Shown in pieces: positions 60,899 through 64,000 of a stretch of 64,000 nucleotides of DNA. A model generated the notes under the pieces. It did no database searches and was not told the origin of the DNA. It saw only the letters and a list, made by a program, of their open reading frames with translations. Source of the DNA: Micropterus salmoides (Eukaryota; Chordata; Actinopteri; Centrarchiformes; Centrarchidae); assembly GCF_014851395.1 (NCBI RefSeq), contig NW_024040485.1:1852365-1916364 (forward strand), read 5' to 3'. The position numbers and the translations under genes were made by a program. Within the stretch, counting starts at the first letter, position 1, and each line of letters opens with the position of its first letter.

Positions 60899-62397
60899 TT
60901 AAAGAGGTGGTATTATGCTCATTTTCACATTCAAAATCTTAATTAGGGGTTGTACCAGAACAGGTTTATATGGTTTAATTTCCAAAAAACACCATTTTTT
61001 ACTCAACCTTACTCAGAATCTCGCACATTGCTGCAGCTCCTCTTTTCACCCTGTGTGTTGTACGCTCCGCTCTTCAGCTACAGAGTGATGCATCTTACTT
61101 GCACAAAATCTTTGTTGGGAGTTGCACATGCGCAGTTTCCAGGTTAGGACTACTAGCCAATGAGAAGCAGAGAAGGGCAGGTTGTAAGAAACAAGGTAGT
61201 GTGATCCAAATCAAAACCGCTTCCGACTGCGACCGTAAGCTAGCAGACGGTATAAGTTACTCACAAGTCTACAACCACACAACATCATTGTTCCACATCT
61301 CACCATCAGGACTAAACGTTGAACTGTTACCGGTGTTCTGACGATCTAACGTTATGCTGCCTTGCCGAAAAATGCTACTACAGCGCAAATTGATAGACTC
61401 GACTCTACTTGGCCCTGCTCCATTTTCTATTGCAGATAGTACCCAGAGATAGTACGTAGCTTGTCATCATAGCGATGCCACATACAACTGCCGTGACGTA
61501 ATGTTCAATGCAACACACACACCAGCGATCCACACAGCTTTCTCTTTTTTAAGTTAAAAGTTTCAACTTTCCTCAGAATGTAAAGACAGATAAGCGGTAT
61601 GAAAACCTTCCAGCTGTGTTTTCCTCTGCCGTTGTTGCTGCAGCGGTCTGTGTGACAGCGGGAGCAGAGGGCTCTGTGAGCGGGCGGCTGGCCGGCCTCA
61701 CACGCTCCTCCCACGGGTCACAGCAGGCTTCCCCCCGCAGCCACTTTGCGGAGCTCCTCAACTCCAAAAATATTCATATATATACATATTTTTGTTCCGC
61801 CATCACTTCTCGTAAAACTGTCAATATTGGAAATCTACACAGCTGATTTCTCACCTCAAAACTTCTCAGAAGTGGATTTAGTGATGAAATTCCATACGAA
61901 AACTGTAAAATATAAAACTTTCTGTTGCTGGCCTGTGTCTGGTGAATAGTGTTTATTCTCTCTGACCAATCAGCAATCTGTCATGTTTTCACGTTACATT
62001 TTAGTATCCCTCAGCTCGCTTGGAACCTCAACTGAGGTGAGGTGATACAAAAAAAAGTACCTGGAAGCAGGTACAGGTGCAACATTTCTACAATGGAAAA
62101 CCAAACAAAGGCGAGTCGAGCCAAAGGCCTCTGCTCAGATTAGCTTGGTTTGAGGGCGTGCCGCTAGCCGCTTGACGCGTTTTCATTGTGATGTCACAAG
62201 TAAAGGAAGTGGAGGGGTGGACTACAAACGAGCTGTTTTCAAGCGGTTCAGAGCAGAGCTTTCTGTGGGAGATGGGAACTCCCTTTGGGCTGGACTTTGG
62301 GCTTTTTCACTTTGCAAACCTGTTACATGCACAAAAAAGAGAAATAACTCAATAAAGGAGAGGGAAAAAGCCAAAAAGCATAATACTACCTCTTTCA
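60899..62397. mobile_element. TTAA-type non-autonomous DNA transposon, long copy
   Basis: The left side has TTAA followed by AGAGGTGGTATTATGCTCAT. The right end AGCATAATACTACCTCTTT is its inverted repeat, followed by TCAA, a mutated TTAA. It shares most of its sequence with the copy at 37213-38096 but carries extra blocks at about 61325-61600 and 61945-62120. These include CGACTCTACTTGGCC and an inverted AAGGCGAGTCGAG, so they may mark a further MITE. Confidence 0.6.
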
Positions 62398-62729
62398 AGT
62401 TTACAACAGCAAAGTCAAAGATATCACAATACTGACTGAGGTTTAGAAAGAATCCTCTTCCTCCTCCTCCTCTACTGCTGTTAACTGCCTTTAGAGAGAA
62501 GAGGCTGCTTTGTCTGAGCCAGCAGCTGAGAGTTTAAAACAGTGTGCCACATTTTAATACTACAGATCAGTCTATTCTCCTGACATACACTTTCTATTTA
62601 GCTTGTTTGTAACATTTGGCTAATTGCCAAGTTAACGTTAGCTGTGCTTACATAAAACATATAGGATGAGAAACTGTGGACAGAGCAGATTAAAATAAAA
62701 CTTTGTACATGCTGCTTGTTGGACAGGTG

Positions 62730-63527
62730 TATTGATAAAGTATTGTCTTTTTACTTGCAAAGGTTTTATTACACATGCTGTTGTGCAAATGGAATAGACA
62801 ACAGGTGGAAATTATAGGCAATTAGTAAGACACCCCCAATAAAGGAGTGGTTCTGCAGGTGGTGACCACAGACCACTTCTCAGTTCCTATGCTTCCTGGC
62901 TGATGTTTTGGTCACTTTTGAATGCTGGCGGTGCTTTCACTCTAGTGGTAGCATGAGACGGAGTCTACAACCCACACAAGTGGCTCAGGTAGTGCAGCTC
63001 ATCCAGGATGGCACATCAATGCGAGCTGTGGCAAGAAGGTGTGCTGTGTCTGTCAGCGTAGTGCCCAGAGCATGGAGGCGCTACCAGGAGACAGGCCAGT
63101 ACATCAGGAGACGTGGAGGAGGCCGTAGGAGGGCAACAACCCAGCAGCAGGACCGCTACCTCCGCCATTGTGCAAGGAGGAGCAGGAGGAGCACTGCCAG
63201 AGCCCTGCAAAATGACCTCCGGCAGGCTACAAATGTGCATGTGTCTGCTCAAACGGTCAGAAACAGACTCCATGAGGGTGGTATGAGGGCCTGACGTCTA
63301 CAGTTGGAGGTTATGATTACAGCCCAACACCGTGCAGGACGTTTGGCATTTGCCAGAGAACACCAAGATTGGCAAATTCGCCACTGGCGCCCTGTGCTCT
63401 TCACAGATGAAAGCAGGTTCACACTGAGCACATGTGACAGACGTGACAGAGTCTGGAGACGCCATGGAGAACGTTCTACTGCCTGCAGCATCCTCCAGCA
63501 TGACTGGTTTGGCGGTGGCGATTTGAT
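62730..63527 (+). mobile_element. 3'-truncated Tc1-like transposon
   Basis: The 5' non-coding part (GACAACAGGTGGAAATTATA, AAGGAGTGGTTCTGCAGG) and the first two thirds of the gene are well preserved. Similarity stops at CATGACTGGTTTGGCGGTGG, before the second catalytic Asp. The right terminal repeat is missing. It belongs to a different Tc1 subfamily from the copy at 25419. Confidence 0.8.
62953..63525 (+). pseudogene. Truncated Tc1-like transposase with an internal stop
   Basis: This is a DD34E transposase fragment. From MRRSLQPTQVAQVVQ it shows a helix-turn-helix (SMRAVARRCAVSVSVV), a GGGRRRATT basic stretch, a second DNA-binding helix set (VSAQTVRNRLHEGGMRA), then TGA at 63292-63294. The same frame continues with TAQHRAGRLAFAREHQ and VLFTDESRF (first catalytic Asp) and ends at ILQHDWFGGG. 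The stop replaces an expected Arg and is a C-to-T change at a CpG (CGA to TGA). The second Asp and the Glu are absent through truncation. Not functional. Confidence 0.8.
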
Positions 63528-64000
63528 TTAAATGACATGACTTGACTCCCCAGATAAGAATAACTACATTAAAGGACCCACTAGTCTCGATAGCAGTAGT
63601 GATAAACTTGGACCTTATTGATTTTTGGGTTTTATAGAAATTTTGGAACCGGGTATCGATTCCCATCCCCATAGCTAATCTAGTTAACTCTAGCACATTA
63701 AACAGCATAAAAGCCTGCAAGCAAGTGTTTGCATCACTCAGTTTAGATACTAAATGGTTCTTATTTTTTAAAACCACTAAGAAAATGCACTCAGATTTAT
63801 ATCAATTATAAAAATCTGAGATTTTATATATATATATATAATCAATGTCTTTGACATTATTTTTCATTTGTTATGATTTCAGTTGGACAAAGCAATCATC
63901 CCTCCTATCAGACTGAACAGAAATCCTGTTTCTGCAGTGCAGGGCTGTTACATTTGGAAGTTTGCATGTGTTTTGCTATTTTAGAAATCTCAGCAAAACT

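Larger units (their letters stand above)
60446..63671. mobile_element. hAT-like element hosting two nested transposons
   Basis: The left end TAGGGATGGGGATTGATAAA and, on the other strand, the right end TGGGGATGGGAATCGATACC are imperfect terminal inverted repeats. The flanks are TAGCTAAG (60438-60445) and TAGCTAAT (63672-63679), 7 of 8 identical. Inside are a TTAA-type element (60903-62393) and a truncated Tc1 (about 62730-63527), leaving about 0.9 kb of original element. No hAT transposase is visible. Confidence 0.7.
21081..64000 (+). other. Type II classical cadherin gene (CDH6/CDH9/CDH10 group), 3' end outside window
   Basis: This gene encodes a single-pass, calcium-dependent homophilic adhesion receptor of the plasma membrane. 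Six coding exons join in phase into 415 codons plus two bases, covering signal peptide, furin-cleaved prodomain, EC1, EC2, EC3 and the start of EC4. Mature residues Trp2 and Trp4 (GWMWNQFF) are the hallmark of type II strand-swapped dimers. Coding lengths after the ATG exon are 295, 120, 174, 188 and 251 bases. As I recall, the family standard is 295, 120, 168, 188 and 254. EC1 words (EEYTGS, ATRRLDREEKAFY, HDINDNEP) are closest to CDH10, while others (TSVIQ, FSVDP, EVYT) lean to CDH9 or CDH6, so I do not assign a symbol. Missing are EC4-EC5, the membrane span and the catenin-binding tail. A phylogeny of the joined protein would settle which paralogue it is. Confidence 0.93.
59644..64000 (+). 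other. Intron 7 of the cadherin gene, continuing past the window
   Basis: It begins GTAAGG. It holds a tRNA-like SINE and the nested composite transposon. No further exon (next expected: the body of EC4) is present before 64000. A (TA)n run lies at 63826-63840. Confidence 0.8.

Overview
The window looks like vertebrate, almost certainly teleost fish, chromosomal DNA. It holds one protein-coding host gene, split by GT-AG introns, in about 64 kb of AT-rich sequence crowded with (CA)n microsatellites and with repeats typical of ray-finned fish: Tc1 transposons, hAT-, Harbinger- and TTAA-type non-autonomous elements, L2-like LINE tails and tRNA-derived SINEs. There is no bacterial-style gene layout, CRISPR array or rRNA gene.

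The host gene is on the + strand and encodes a type II classical cadherin of the CDH6/CDH9/CDH10 group. Six coding exons can be placed to the base: 21209-21427 (signal peptide, prodomain, start of EC1), 40647-40941 (rest of EC1), 41113-41232 and 44193-44366 (EC2), 54661-54848 (EC3) and 59393-59643 (end of EC3, start of EC4). They join in phase into 415 complete codons plus two bases. The rest of the ectodomain, the membrane span and the cytoplasmic tail must lie beyond the right edge. The ATG exon probably starts at 21081 with 128 bases of 5' UTR. Any non-coding exon 1 and the promoter were not found. The introns are about 19.2 kb, 171 bp, 3.0 kb, 10.3 kb, 4.5 kb and more than 4.3 kb.

The 21 kb upstream of the ATG exon holds only repeats: a hAT-like element with an 8-bp target duplication (188-1357), a possible 3.7-kb CACTG-ended element enclosing a decayed Tc1 and a 73-bp minisatellite (1397-5133), large CA/GT tracts, two copies of a hAT-like family (one with a nested insertion) and several hairpins. 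Intron 2 holds a Tc1 element with an uninterrupted transposase frame (25419-26904), a 26-bp minisatellite, a 32-bp perfect palindrome, a TTAA-type element and an antisense L2-like LINE. Introns 4 to 7 hold a Harbinger-type MITE beside exon 5, several SINEs, a second LINE tail, a 1.56-kb element flanked by GTATG, and a nested composite at 60446-63671 (a hAT-like shell containing a TTAA-type element and a truncated Tc1).

I see no clearly new multi-gene system. The most unusual observations are the short stop-free in-frame intron between EC1 and EC2, lineage-specific length changes in EC2 and EC3, the Tc1 transposase lacking part of its C-terminus, the nested transposon composite and several perfect inverted repeats, one near a hammerhead-like core.
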